Shown here: positions 8,552 through 17,500 of the stretch, piece after piece | Layout: every line of letters starts with the position of its first letter | How positions within the stretch are numbered: position 1 is the first letter of the stretch | From: Myxococcales bacterium | GTDB lineage: Bacteria; Myxococcota_A; Polyangia; Polyangiales; Polyangiaceae | Length of the DNA stretch: 64,000 nt | Reading direction: 5' to 3' | Assembly: GCA_023248745.1 (NCBI GenBank) | Contig: JAHFDZ010000001.1 | Location: 1-64,000, forward strand | The notes under the pieces: generated by a model | Told to the model about the DNA's origin: nothing | The model's input: the letters and a program-made list of their open reading frames with translations, nothing else | Databases searched by the model: none | Made by a program: the position numbers and the translations under genes

Positions 8552-9178
8552 TTATTTGCCCTTACCGGTAGTGATTTGCCAGGAACGGCGATTGCTCACT
8601 TGATTCCACCAACGAGAGACGTTTGCCGGTCCCGTGATGAGCTCACCGTGGCCTGATGGGAAAAGGTACTCGACGTAAGGCATAAACGAGACATCGGCGA
8701 GGGTGAACGTCTGGCCTGCAATGTACTCGGTCTTACCCAGCTGCTTGTCCATCACTTCGAGCGCATGCGTGAGCGGCGGCAGTGCGCGATCGACCCTTGC
8801 CAGGTCGGGCTGCGCGCCTCGCATCGGTGCGAAGAACTTCTCATAGATGATGCCCATTGCGTGAGGCGTGAAGTTCGACGTCTCAACGCTGATCCACTGT
8901 TCCATCAGCGCGCGGTCTTTCAGCGTCGATGGAGTGAGGCGCGTGCCATCAAGCTTCTCGTCGAGGTAACGAATAATCGCGCGCGACTCATAGAGCCAGA
9001 ACCCATCATCTTCGATCGCGGGGATCTGACCGAATGGTTGGCGCGCAAGGTGTTCGGCTTGCTTGTGTTCACCCTTGCCAAGTTCGACTTGAACGAGTTC
9101 GAACGGCGCGTTGCGCTCTGCGAGAATGGTGAGAATCTTGCGCGTACACGTGCTGCCTGGATGACCATAAAGTTTCAT
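8552..9178 (-). CDS. Glutathione S-transferase
   Basis: 208 residues. Residues 1-80 form a thioredoxin-fold domain with the GHPGSTCTRKI active-site region, cis-Pro context FGQIPAIED and glutathione gamma-glutamyl binding motif ESRAIIRYL. The helical C-terminal domain includes the N-capping segment FTLADVSFMPYVEYL. The pattern is closest to phi-like/bacterial GSTs that conjugate or reduce electrophiles in the cytosol. It is monocistronic as far as can be seen. Confidence 0.92.
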   Translation of the reverse strand: MKLYGHPGSTCTRKILTILAERNAPFELVQVELGKGEHKQAEHLARQPFGQIPAIEDDGFWLYESRAIIRYLDEKLDGTRLTPSTLKDRALMEQWISVETSNFTPHAMGIIYEKFFAPMRGAQPDLARVDRALPPLTHALEVMDKQLGKTEYIAGQTFTLADVSFMPYVEYLFPSGHGELITGPANVSRWWNQVSNRRSWQITTGKGK

Positions 9179-9241
9179 GACGAACTCCTCTTCGATAGAA
9201 GGTCATGTTGTATCGGCACCCGCAAGGTAAGGATACCCTCC

Positions 9242-9268
9242 CGGATCGCAACTCAGTGTTGCGATCCG
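9242..9268 (-). terminator. Perfect 11-bp hairpin after the lipoprotein gene
   Basis: CGGATCGCAAC-TCAGT-GTTGCGATCCG is a perfect 11-pair stem with a five-base loop, placed 13 bp beyond the stop of the minus-strand lipoprotein gene. No T-run follows on either side, so it may be a Rho-dependent or processing/stability hairpin rather than a classic intrinsic terminator. The rest of the 103-bp gap shows nothing else. Confidence 0.6.
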
Positions 9269-9281
9269 CGGCGCTTTGGGC

Positions 9282-10001
9282 TCACTTTTGGCGAAGCGTA
9301 ATGATGTTTTTCGCAGGTCCTACGCAGACGTTATCGCCGAGATCGCTCTCAATTTTGAGGCGATTGATGCCGCCAATCGTTAGGGTCACATTGCCTGTTT
9401 TGTCGACTTTGCGGTCGCCAATCACGCAAGCATCATCGGTCAATCCGAACTTGCAGGAGGCAGGTTGACATGAGTCGATGCCCTTAAAACTCAAGACGAC
9501 AGCCGTTCCGAGGCCGAACTCGACATTCTCGCTCTCAGTGCACGCTGCGGCCTGATACGTCATCTTCACGGCACACGTGCCGTTCGCCGTTGAAGTGACT
9601 TTGGCGGTTGTTGATGAAATGGTGGCCTTCCATCCCGCAGTGATGTCGAGCGTGTCGCAGAAGTAACTTTCTAGCTCGTAGTCGCCCACTGCTTCACAGA
9701 CTTTTGATGCGTCAGGCGCAATGAGCGCGTCTGGCTTCGCATCGGGAAAGTTGGGCGCGTCTGGCTTCGCGTCAGGCACGTTGGGCGCATCGAATGTTGC
9801 GTCTTGCAAAACCGGCGAGTCAGTCGCTGCATCCGAGGTGGTTGCATCAACGACCACATCTGCCGTGCTGGCGTCGCTCGCGGCATCACCATCGAGAGTA
9901 GCGCCACTTCCTGAGCAGGACGCCACCCAAGTGGCAACCAACGTGACAATCAATGCGGTTGACTTTTTCGCCATGCGCCGAAGCATACGCATCAGCGTCA
10001 T
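9282..10001 (-). CDS. Lipoprotein with Asp/Ala-Pro repeat linker
   Basis: 239 residues. A signal peptide ends in the lipobox VASC, so the protein should be lipidated and exported. Residues about 35-95 are a low-complexity tether with near repeats of the type DAPNxPDAKP. The globular C-terminal part has six cysteines and ends FVGPAKN-like, with no family I recognise. ATG 10001 overlaps the stop of the upstream gene (ATGA), pointing to translational coupling; ATG 9974 would also give a complete signal peptide. Similar linkers occur in several other exported proteins in this window. Confidence 0.75.
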   Translation of the reverse strand: MTLMRMLRRMAKKSTALIVTLVATWVASCSGSGATLDGDAASDASTADVVVDATTSDAATDSPVLQDATFDAPNVPDAKPDAPNFPDAKPDALIAPDASKVCEAVGDYELESYFCDTLDITAGWKATISSTTAKVTSTANGTCAVKMTYQAAACTESENVEFGLGTAVVLSFKGIDSCQPASCKFGLTDDACVIGDRKVDKTGNVTLTIGGINRLKIESDLGDNVCVGPAKNIITLRQK

Positions 10002-11083
10002 GACGACAAGGAATTACTCGTGTTTGAACGTTCCGTACGTCGATCGAACGCGTGCAACAAAACCGCAACAAGCACATACACGTAGTAGAGCAATCGATAG
10101 CTCAGACAAACGCCAAGGGCAGTCGCGGCGGTGATGCCTGCTTTGTCCAAAAAGTAGACGTACGCGGCATCGGTCGTTCCCCACCCCTGCGGGAGACCTG
10201 GAAGAGCGCTCACCATCATGCTGATCGCGCTCCCGCCGTACACCCAACCTTCCACGGTAGGGCGCGCGCCTAAGGCAAAGACGATTCCACGGACGATGAG
10301 CAGCTGCGACGCGCTGACCAAAAAGCTCAGAGCGAACGCGTACACGACACGCGACGAGGCGCCGTCGGTGCGAAGGTAGTCAACAACGGTTCTCAATCGT
10401 TCCAGCCTGCCGAGCGGCTCACCACCCCACTTGCGCGAAATTGCCACAAGGGCTGCGAGCGCAAGGGGAATGCCGGTTGCAAGTGCGACAAGCACCGTGA
10501 GCGTCGGAGACCAAGGCGTTCGCATCGCGAGTGCGAGCAAAAGCGCAAGCACCGAGAGAGTCGTAAGCCCAATGGCGCGATCGATCACAATTGTCGCGGC
10601 CGCGATACCGGTCGGAACGCCCTGCCCTTTGACATAAACGATACGCAGCGCGTCGCCACCCACACCGCCAGGTAAGAGGACGCCTCCCATTTGAGCGAGC
10701 GTCGACACACGCCATAGAGCGTACGTCGACAATTTTGCGTGCGTCACCCCAAGGAGGGCGCGCCATCGCAATGCGTAGAGCGTTGTTGCGGCGAGATAAG
10801 CGAACACCAACGCGAAAAGCGAAGTCAAACTCGCGCGACGCACCACTTGAAGCAGGCCTGGATTGCACGTGAGCTTGTTGCAAGCATCCGCTGAAATTGT
10901 AACTTCACCCGATCGCACGTAGAGCACGCAGCCATTGTCGATGCGAGAGATCGATATGAGCGTCGAATCGCGAGCGGCCGGGTCATAGCAACGATCACGA
11001 AAAGGCACGGCGTACGCCACCATCGCGAGCGCGAGCGCTGCCAAAAGGCCGAAGAAGACCCTTTGTAACTTCACTTTGCGCAC
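9998..11083 (-). CDS. Flippase-like membrane protein, lysylphosphatidylglycerol synthase TM family (UPF0104)
   Basis: 361 residues with about eight membrane helices. The segment LYALRWRALLG, then GVLLPGGVGGDALR and the AATIVIDRAIGL motif, are the standard markers of the LPG_synthase_TM/AglD-like family. These proteins are linked to lipid or polyprenyl-glycan flipping. After the first helix there is an inserted extracytoplasmic loop with five cysteines (RCYDP, GCVLY, DACNKLTC), which is unusual for the family. The gene is translationally coupled to the following lipoprotein gene. Confidence 0.85.
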   Translation of the reverse strand: MRKVKLQRVFFGLLAALALAMVAYAVPFRDRCYDPAARDSTLISISRIDNGCVLYVRSGEVTISADACNKLTCNPGLLQVVRRASLTSLFALVFAYLAATTLYALRWRALLGVTHAKLSTYALWRVSTLAQMGGVLLPGGVGGDALRIVYVKGQGVPTGIAAATIVIDRAIGLTTLSVLALLLALAMRTPWSPTLTVLVALATGIPLALAALVAISRKWGGEPLGRLERLRTVVDYLRTDGASSRVVYAFALSFLVSASQLLIVRGIVFALGARPTVEGWVYGGSAISMMVSALPGLPQGWGTTDAAYVYFLDKAGITAATALGVCLSYRLLYYVYVLVAVLLHAFDRRTERSNTSNSLSS

Positions 11084-11137
11084 GCGAATTTGCTCCTAAA
11101 GGCGACGTTTAGACGCGACGTGGTAATCTCAGTCGCG

Positions 11138-11662
11138 ATGCTTCGACGGTGCAATCGGTCTTCGCAACGCGGTCTTTCCTCCGTCGAGATTGCCATCGCC
11201 ATCAGCTTACTCGGTACTTTGGCAGCGATCGCAATTCCTACCATTGCGCGACAAGCGTATGCGTCGCACCTGATTGAAGCGACCTCGGGGCTCGAGCGCA
11301 TGTCAACCGCGGCGATTGCGCAAGCTCAGGGCAAACCCGCAACCGACGCATTTCCGGGGCCCGCCCCTCTCACGCCGACCGAACCACCCCGCGGCATTCG
11401 CGAAGTCGACGTTCCCGGCACTTGGGAGCACCCAACTTGGACGAAGCTCAATTTTAAGGCGGTACCGCTCGGTATTCCCCACGCGTTTTCCTTCGCGTTC
11501 GATCCGACCTCGACGCCCGGCAAGAGCAGCTTCGTGGCGCGAGCACACGGTGATCTCGATGGTGATGGGCAGCGCAGCACGTTTGAGATGCGGGGAACTG
11601 CAGATGACACGCGCGGCCCAATCCTTGATCGTGAACTCTTTGTGCAGTCCGAGCTCGAATGA
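11138..11662 (+). CDS. Pilin-like (minor pilin/pseudopilin) protein
   Basis: About 174 residues. Leader MLRRCNRSSQRG precedes a type IV pilin-like helix with Glu at +5 (LSSVEIAIAISLLGTLAAIAIPT). The +1 residue is Leu instead of Phe or Met, which is atypical and suits a minor pilin. ATG 11138 is preferred over the ORF-track start 11090, which would give a 28-residue leader. The C-terminal region has the GDLDGDGQRSTFEM loop, parallel to the loops in the two pilins at 3830 and 4586. The stop overlaps the start of the TPR gene (ATGA). Confidence 0.78.
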   Translation: MLRRCNRSSQRGLSSVEIAIAISLLGTLAAIAIPTIARQAYASHLIEATSGLERMSTAAIAQAQGKPATDAFPGPAPLTPTEPPRGIREVDVPGTWEHPTWTKLNFKAVPLGIPHAFSFAFDPTSTPGKSSFVARAHGDLDGDGQRSTFEMRGTADDTRGPILDRELFVQSELE

Positions 11663-12582
11663 AGCGCTTCGTGTTTGCTTCGATGGCGGTTTGCCTCGCC
11701 GCCGTGGGTGTTCACCTCCCCCGCGAGCGGATGAATCGCGCAACGTACAAGCTCAAGGAAACTGACGATATCTATCCGTTCCCAGAGCCGAAGCAGCTCA
11801 AAACACTCTCGCTTGGTTACAAATCAGCACTCGCCGATTTGCTGTGGGCAAAGCTGAAGGTCGAATACGGAGTCCACTGGTCCGAGAAGCGAGAGTTCGT
11901 CAACATCCCGAACTATTTTGACGCCATCCTCGAACTCGAACCGGGTTATCCGCCGGTATTCGAATACGCAGATACGTTCCTCGTGTACCGCCCGCTTCGA
12001 GGCACAGAGCAGGACGCTCGTCTCGCTCGCGCGTACCTTGAACGCGGGACGCGTGAACGTCCTTACGACCCCAATGTCTGGCTCGGTCTCGGAAAGTACC
12101 TGGCCTTCTTGTCACGAACGTTCTTGACCTCCCAACCCGAAATCGACGCGTGGCGTGCAGACGGAGCACGAGCGATGATGCGGGGCGTGGAGCTAGGCGG
12201 CGACGTCTCGTCAACACTCTCTGCGGCTTCGATCCTTACGCGCGGCGGCGAAACAAAGGCGGCAATCGCTTCGCTACGACGAGCACTCGCCATTTCGGAG
12301 GAGCCTTCGCAACGCGAAGCAATCGAGGCCAAACTCGACGAGCTCGGCGCCCGACGAGAGCGCGAAGACGCCGATCGTGCGATCAAACTCATCGAGCCGC
12401 TTTGGCGGACCAAGGCACGCGGCCTCTCGTACACCGCGGTCTTATTGATGTGGCCTGCCCCAGATCCCGGCCTCTGCGCGGGCGTTGGAGGCTCAGCTCG
12501 GACCGCACAACAGTCGCGCGAGTGTGCCCGTGGGTGGGATGCCCTGCTTCCAAAAGACGAATTAGATAGTACCAAACCCTGA
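11659..12582 (+). CDS. TPR-containing exported protein coupled to pilin-like gene
   Basis: 307 residues. One N-terminal hydrophobic segment (FVFASMAVCLAAVGV) is a signal anchor or peptide. The bulk is alpha-helical with degenerate tetratricopeptide units (for example residues about 85-165 and 180-235). The conserved-looking stretch LGYKSALADLLWAKLKVEYG is typical of a group of myxobacterial proteins encoded after pilins, though I know no experimental function. The ATGA overlap with the pilin-like gene argues that both act together, perhaps in pilus assembly or as an envelope accessory. Confidence 0.65.
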   Translation: MKRFVFASMAVCLAAVGVHLPRERMNRATYKLKETDDIYPFPEPKQLKTLSLGYKSALADLLWAKLKVEYGVHWSEKREFVNIPNYFDAILELEPGYPPVFEYADTFLVYRPLRGTEQDARLARAYLERGTRERPYDPNVWLGLGKYLAFLSRTFLTSQPEIDAWRADGARAMMRGVELGGDVSSTLSAASILTRGGETKAAIASLRRALAISEEPSQREAIEAKLDELGARREREDADRAIKLIEPLWRTKARGLSYTAVLLMWPAPDPGLCAGVGGSARTAQQSRECARGWDALLPKDELDSTKP

Positions 12583-12615
12583 CAATTACGGCGTTGGAGG
12601 TATCCTCTCGTTGGA

Positions 12616-14235
12616 ATGCGATGGGGAGCTCGCAAGGGGATGCACGCGCATGGGAACGCTCTCAATCGAGGTGCTCCTGAGCGGACGCACGGGTCAAGGA
12701 AGCTAATCTTAACGGTGGGTCTCGGCGTTCTTGCCTGCAATCCACCCGCCCCACCGGGAAAAGTGGACGACGCAGCGGTCGTCGAAGAGAGCCGACTTGC
12801 TTTCAAGGCTGGGGCGCATCTTGACGCCGTTGTCGGGAGACCCACTCACGTGGAACTTGTTGCATCGGACAAGGCGCACATCGTCGCCCTTTGGCTTGAA
12901 GGAAAGTATCTTGACGCTTCGCTTGAGTCCGACACCGTGGCTCTCAAAGGTGGCACGGGTGACATCGTGCTTCGTCCGCCTTCAGAACAAGCCGAGTTCG
13001 ATCTCGCCGCGCGCTCGGATGACGGACGGATCGTTCGCATGAAGGTCAACGCTTCACCATCAGGAACGGCAACACTCAACGTTAGCGCAAACTACCTCGG
13101 CGTTCGCGCGAAGCCAGAAATCGCCGTCCTCGTGTACCCAAACATCACGTGCGCGGAGGTTACAGCCAAATCCCAGACGCAATATGCGACGCACGCGGCC
13201 TCGACGTCAGTAACACTCACCGACATCCCAGCGGGGCGACCGCTTGCCATCGTCAGTCGAATCCTTGGCTACGCCGAGGGTTGCATCAATCGGCGATCAC
13301 TTTTGCCCGATACCGCAGCGGACGTCTCTGTCACGGTCCGGGACACGGCGCTGAATCTCGCGACCCAGCTCGATGCCACCCTCGCAATCGATTTTACAAC
13401 GGACAGCGCCAAAGCGTGGTCAGACGCGCAACTCGTGGCGATTGGAGAAATGACCGACACATTTCACCCCGAAGCCGCCATGTCGTCAACTTGGTTGCTC
13501 GCTTTGATGGACGCGAACAGCGCAGCGCATCAGGGTGAGTTCAGAAGCCGCCGCATGACGGGCAAGTGGGACGCTGTCACGAGTAGTTGGCTCGTCAAAC
13601 GCGGGGCGAATATTCGCAACTCTCTGAAGTCCACGCTGCTCGCTGCGCGCGCCGGCGTCAGCGGCCCATTTTTTATGCGCATCGATGATGCACATGACTC
13701 AACCGCACAGGTTACGATTTCGAGCCTCGGACTCATCCCGGCCATCGTGCTGGACCCGACGAAGGTCGTCCTTCTTGATACGCCAACGCGCTTTGCATGG
13801 ACCGCAGATCCATCGGACACCCTCACGCTTAAGGGCGAGATCGTACTTGCGATGCATACGCTCTTGGCTTGGGCCGGCGACGAGCGTGCGCGGATAGATG
13901 GCGAGACCAACGTCGCAACAGCAGTGGCTACGACAGATGTCGATTGCACCGGTCTCTCCGCTGCGCTTGCCGCCGCCGATGCAACAGGACTGTGCGACGC
14001 GAAGTGCCTGAGCACGATGTGCAAGACCGCGATCACGAGCGCTTGGAAACAGGCGTCCGTCACCGCGCAATCGCAGATGATGCACTTGTCGGTCTCGGCA
14101 GTCGCAAGCGCAGTGGTCGGTGAGAATGCCCAGCCAACCGCCTTTAACGGAACGTGGGTCGGCGTCGTGAGCGCGCCTGACGGTGCGTACCCGCAGTTTA
14201 CGATCGGCGGAAGCGCAAAAGGCAAATCGCCCTAG
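12616..14235 (+). CDS. Large exported lipoprotein of unknown function
   Basis: 539 residues. The hydrophobic segment ending in VLAC at residue about 40 is a lipobox, so the mature protein starts at that Cys. The n-region is long (about 28 residues), and the true start could be a few codons downstream. The mature part is mainly beta-type sequence with four cysteines clustered near 450-470 (TDVDCTGLS...LCDAKCLSTMC). No enzymatic motif was seen. The stop codon TAG lies inside a 20-bp repeat that recurs at 27.7-27.8 kb. Confidence 0.65.
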   Translation: MRWGARKGMHAHGNALNRGAPERTHGSRKLILTVGLGVLACNPPAPPGKVDDAAVVEESRLAFKAGAHLDAVVGRPTHVELVASDKAHIVALWLEGKYLDASLESDTVALKGGTGDIVLRPPSEQAEFDLAARSDDGRIVRMKVNASPSGTATLNVSANYLGVRAKPEIAVLVYPNITCAEVTAKSQTQYATHAASTSVTLTDIPAGRPLAIVSRILGYAEGCINRRSLLPDTAADVSVTVRDTALNLATQLDATLAIDFTTDSAKAWSDAQLVAIGEMTDTFHPEAAMSSTWLLALMDANSAAHQGEFRSRRMTGKWDAVTSSWLVKRGANIRNSLKSTLLAARAGVSGPFFMRIDDAHDSTAQVTISSLGLIPAIVLDPTKVVLLDTPTRFAWTADPSDTLTLKGEIVLAMHTLLAWAGDERARIDGETNVATAVATTDVDCTGLSAALAAADATGLCDAKCLSTMCKTAITSAWKQASVTAQSQMMHLSVSAVASAVVGENAQPTAFNGTWVGVVSAPDGAYPQFTIGGSAKGKSP

Positions 14236-14247
14236 TGCCTCGACCCC
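14228..14247 (+). repeat. Single arm of a dispersed repeat, overlapping a stop codon
   Basis: CGCCCTAGTGCCTCGACCCC matches the arms of the palindromic element at 27661-27842 (CGCCCTAGTGCCTTGACC in one orientation) with one mismatch over 18 bases. The upstream gene takes its TAG stop from this motif, as does the ASH lipoprotein gene at the other locus. No second arm was found nearby. Confidence 0.55.
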
Positions 14248-14308
14248 ATGAAGGAATCATTCGTCGAAAGCCTTTCACTTTTGTGTGGAGTGGCGAACAT
14301 CTCGTACC

Positions 14309-15355
14309 ATGGCGCGTATGAGCGCAGGCGCGGTGATCGTCGGAGGCTTTTCGGGATATGAGCTACCTCGCTCGTTCGAGCAGGCTCTGCTGCGAAAAGA
14401 GTGCGCGGGTGCGATCCTTTTCAAGCGCAACATCTCCCATGAGATCGATCAGATTGCCGCGCTCAATACATCGATTGCACGCGCACTTTCTTCGGCGCTC
14501 GTCGCAGTCGATCAAGAAGGTGGGCGCGTCGCACGCTTAGGCACGCCTTTCTTGAAGTTGCCAGCAGCGCGCGTAGTTGCAGAACGCGGGGGCGTCTCGC
14601 TTGTAGTCCGCGCGGCACAAGCGCAGGCGAAAGAACTTCGCGCGCTTGGGTTCACGCTCAACTTCGCGCCGGTACTCGACATTCACTCCGAACCATCCAA
14701 CCCGATCATCGGTGACCGAGCGTTTTCGAGCAACCCAACGGAAGCGGCGCGCCTCGGCGTTGCGTTCGGGATCGCGCTACAGGCCGCAGGCATCTTGGCG
14801 TGCGGGAAGCACTTTCCTGGCCACGGCGACACGACAGTCGACTCACACCTTGCGTTGCCGATCGTCAACATTCCTACCGAAACGCTTCAGGCCCGCGAGC
14901 TCGTCCCTTTCCGCGCAGCAAGCGAGCTGGCGTCGCTCATGACAGCGCACGTTGTCTATTCTGCGCTCGACGAAGAGCTGCCGGCGACGCTCTCGAAGAA
15001 GATTGCGACGGACCTGCTTCGCAACGACATCGGCTACAAAGGCGCTCTCTTTTCCGACGACCTCGAAATGAAAGCCATCGGTCTCGACATCGAATCTTCG
15101 TCGGTGATGTCGATCGCGGCGGGCTGCGATTTGCTTCTTATCTGTTCAAGTGAAGACCTTCGGCATCGCGCATTCGAGGCACTCACCCACGAAGCAGAAA
15201 GGAGTCCCACATTCCGTGCTCGATTGGCCGATGCCGCTCGTCAAAGTGAGACTCTGTCAGGTCGCGTTCCCCCTTCGGCCGCGCTCGCAGGCGAGGCGTT
15301 GCGGCGCGCGTTTGGAAGTAAAGAAGCACGGGAACTCGAGCAGGCTCTCTCGTGA
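14309..15355 (+). CDS. nagZ: Beta-N-acetylhexosaminidase (GH3, NagZ)
   Basis: About 348 residues. The GH3 NagZ signature KHFPGHGDTTVDSHLALP contains the His/Asp catalytic dyad, and FSDDLEM carries the nucleophile Asp. NagZ removes N-acetylglucosamine from muropeptides in cytosolic peptidoglycan recycling. There is no signal peptide. The ORF track starts at GTG 14285; ATG 14309 or 14318 both fit the family N-terminus (AGAVIVGGFSG) better, and the choice is uncertain. The 3' end overlaps hutI by four bases (GTGA). Confidence 0.9.
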   Translation: MARMSAGAVIVGGFSGYELPRSFEQALLRKECAGAILFKRNISHEIDQIAALNTSIARALSSALVAVDQEGGRVARLGTPFLKLPAARVVAERGGVSLVVRAAQAQAKELRALGFTLNFAPVLDIHSEPSNPIIGDRAFSSNPTEAARLGVAFGIALQAAGILACGKHFPGHGDTTVDSHLALPIVNIPTETLQARELVPFRAASELASLMTAHVVYSALDEELPATLSKKIATDLLRNDIGYKGALFSDDLEMKAIGLDIESSSVMSIAAGCDLLLICSSEDLRHRAFEALTHEAERSPTFRARLADAARQSETLSGRVPPSAALAGEALRRAFGSKEARELEQALS

Positions 15356-16566
15356 TCACTGGATTTCGTTCACCACGCGTCGTTACGTTCGATCCTCAAA
15401 TTTCGGACGCAAGCAATCCTCTTGGTGCAGTACGCGACGGATGCATCGCGTTTGAAAATGGCCGCGTCTCGTTTATAGGCAATGAGGTTGACTACCCAGA
15501 GAGTCGGTCGTTCCCTTTGGTGCCGCTGATCACGCCAGGTCTCATAGACGCGCACACACACGCGTGCTGGGTGGGATCGCGGCACGACGAATATGCCATT
15601 CGCATGGCAGGTGGCGACTATCGCGACATTGCGTCGCGGGGCGGTGGCATCGTCGCCTCATCGCGAGCAATCGCCACTGCAACTGAGCACGAAATCGAGT
15701 CCACGCTCCTCGCGCGCCTCAAGCGCATGTCTTCGCTGGGCGTCACCACGTGCGAAGTCAAAAGCGGCTACGGGCTACTTCCCGAACTCGAGCTCAAACA
15801 ATTGCGTGCGATCGCGAACGTTGCGGCAAGACGTGACGCCCCTTCGGTCGTGTCCACATTCTTGGCGCTGCATTCCGTCCCCGCAGAGTACAAATCGAAC
15901 CGCGCCGAGTACATTTCGACTGTTCGTGATGTCACGCTTCCTTCGGCGGTCGGGCTCGCTCAATTTGTTGATGCATACGTCGACGCCAGCGCGTTCACGG
16001 TTGATGAGGCTCGCATGATCGCGACCCTTGCGCGTTCGATGGGCCTTGGTGTTCGTCTTCACGTCGGGCAATTCGCCGACGTCGGTGGCGCAGAACTCGC
16101 TGCAGATTTGGGCGCGCTCTCAGCCGATCATCTCGAACATGTTTCGGCGCGTGGCATCGATGCACTTGCGGCATCGGGCACCGCTGCGTGCTTACTGCCG
16201 GTGGCGAGTTTCACGCTCGGCCAAAGCCCTCCGCCTGTGGCAACACTCCGTGAAGCCGGCATCGCGATGGTTGTAGCGAGCGACGCCAACCCTGGCACGG
16301 CCCCGACCGAAAGCCTTCCTCTTGCGCTGGCGCTTGCAGTTCGTCTGTATGGTCTCACACCCGAAGAAGCACTCATCGGTTCGACTCGAAACGCGGCGAG
16401 AAGCCTCGGGTTAAACGATCGAGGGATGTTACAAATTGGCGCAAGGGCCGACGTTGTCGCATGGGACCTCGTGCACGAGCATGCGCTCATCCAGCCCTGG
16501 GGAACGTCAAAGGCGCTTACCGTCGTCGTCGAAGGCGTAGCGATTGCCGGGACATCGCTGTCATAG
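15352..16566 (+). CDS. hutI: Imidazolonepropionase
   Basis: 404 residues of the amidohydrolase superfamily. Metal ligands are in HTHACW, and KSGYGL, LHVGQFAD, SADHLEH and VASDANPGT follow in HutI order. The enzyme converts 4-imidazolone-5-propionate to N-formimino-L-glutamate in histidine catabolism. It starts with GTG inside the nagZ stop (4-base overlap), so it is translationally coupled to a peptidoglycan-recycling gene. No hutH, hutU or hutG lies in the window, so the rest of the pathway must be elsewhere. Length matches the family (about 405). Confidence 0.9.
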   Translation: MITGFRSPRVVTFDPQISDASNPLGAVRDGCIAFENGRVSFIGNEVDYPESRSFPLVPLITPGLIDAHTHACWVGSRHDEYAIRMAGGDYRDIASRGGGIVASSRAIATATEHEIESTLLARLKRMSSLGVTTCEVKSGYGLLPELELKQLRAIANVAARRDAPSVVSTFLALHSVPAEYKSNRAEYISTVRDVTLPSAVGLAQFVDAYVDASAFTVDEARMIATLARSMGLGVRLHVGQFADVGGAELAADLGALSADHLEHVSARGIDALAASGTAACLLPVASFTLGQSPPPVATLREAGIAMVVASDANPGTAPTESLPLALALAVRLYGLTPEEALIGSTRNAARSLGLNDRGMLQIGARADVVAWDLVHEHALIQPWGTSKALTVVVEGVAIAGTSLS

Positions 16567-16635
16567 CGACCGCTTCGGCGAGGCAACAGACAAGCAGACC
16601 TGAAGGAGATAGCGGGTCTCGTCGAGATGTTGAGC

Positions 16636-16654
16636 AGCGCTAAGCGTTAGCGCT
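16636..16654. terminator. Hairpin between convergent hutI and permease genes
   Basis: AGCGCTAA-GCG-TTAGCGCT is a perfect 8-pair stem with a 3-base loop in the convergent gap. The stop codon of the permease gene (minus strand) lies inside the stem. No T-run follows, so it would be a bidirectional hairpin terminator of the Rho-assisted type or an RNA-stability element. Confidence 0.5.
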
Positions 16655-17500
16655 TATCCCGAGCCCCTTGGGCGCCACTGCCGATTGCCCAGGCCGCACT
16701 GCCGCAAGCCCTACAAGCGTCGCGACGTAAGGCAACGTTTGGACAACGAACCCAAAGACGCCCAACTTTTCCTGCGCAGCAATTTGTAACCAATCAAGTA
16801 ACGAAAATACCAACGCAAGCACGAATACCCTGCCCGGGCGCCACCCCGAAACGACCACCAACGCCAACGCGACAAATCCTCGCCCCGAAGTCATCCCTGA
16901 TTGAAACTGGCGCAAGTCGAACGCCAACGCCACACCACCGATACCGGCAATGGCACCGCCAACAGAAACGGCCATCACACGGGTCCAAAATACGTCGACA
17001 CCACATGCGCGAGCCGCGTTCGGCGATTCGCCGCACGCACGGACACGAAGTCCAAATACGGTGCTTCGGAAGACAATAATCGTAACAATGGTAGATCCAA
17101 TTGCGAGGATCACGGTCGGATCGATAGGCCAACCGAAGCCCGACACGTTGGGCGAGTTTGAGCTCGACCCGTAGAGCGCGCGGAGCCCAACACGCGTGAT
17201 TCCTACGGCGAACAGATTGAGCCCCAAGCCACTCAATAAAGCGTGCACGCCCGCACGCTCCACCAGGAGGCCGTGAACAAATCCGATCATCGCTCCTGCA
17301 ACAATCCCTGCGATGAGACCGAGCCACGCGCTTGACGTCGCGGCGTGCACCGCAATCGACACGAATGCTGAAACGATGAGCATGCCCTCAAGCGCTATGT
17401 TCACCACACCGCTACGTTCGCTCCACACGCCGCCAAGCGCTGCACATCCGTAAGGCGCGGCAATCGCAATCACGTGCGTCGCAGTCACAATCGCGCTCAT
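16640..17500 (-). CDS. Nucleoside-type ABC transporter permease (second permease)
   Basis: 286 residues with about eight membrane helices, of the BPD_transp_2 type found in BMP-family (NupQ/YufQ) nucleoside importers. Motifs include ERSGVVNIALEGM near the N-terminus and GxNPxAAR-like CGESPNAARACGVDV in the coupling region. ATG 17500 is chosen because it overlaps the upstream permease stop (ATGA); the ORF-track start at 17548 is inside that gene. It is the last gene of the ddl-ATPase-permease-permease operon. Confidence 0.88.
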   Translation of the reverse strand: MSAIVTATHVIAIAAPYGCAALGGVWSERSGVVNIALEGMLIVSAFVSIAVHAATSSAWLGLIAGIVAGAMIGFVHGLLVERAGVHALLSGLGLNLFAVGITRVGLRALYGSSSNSPNVSGFGWPIDPTVILAIGSTIVTIIVFRSTVFGLRVRACGESPNAARACGVDVFWTRVMAVSVGGAIAGIGGVALAFDLRQFQSGMTSGRGFVALALVVVSGWRPGRVFVLALVFSLLDWLQIAAQEKLGVFGFVVQTLPYVATLVGLAAVRPGQSAVAPKGLGISANA

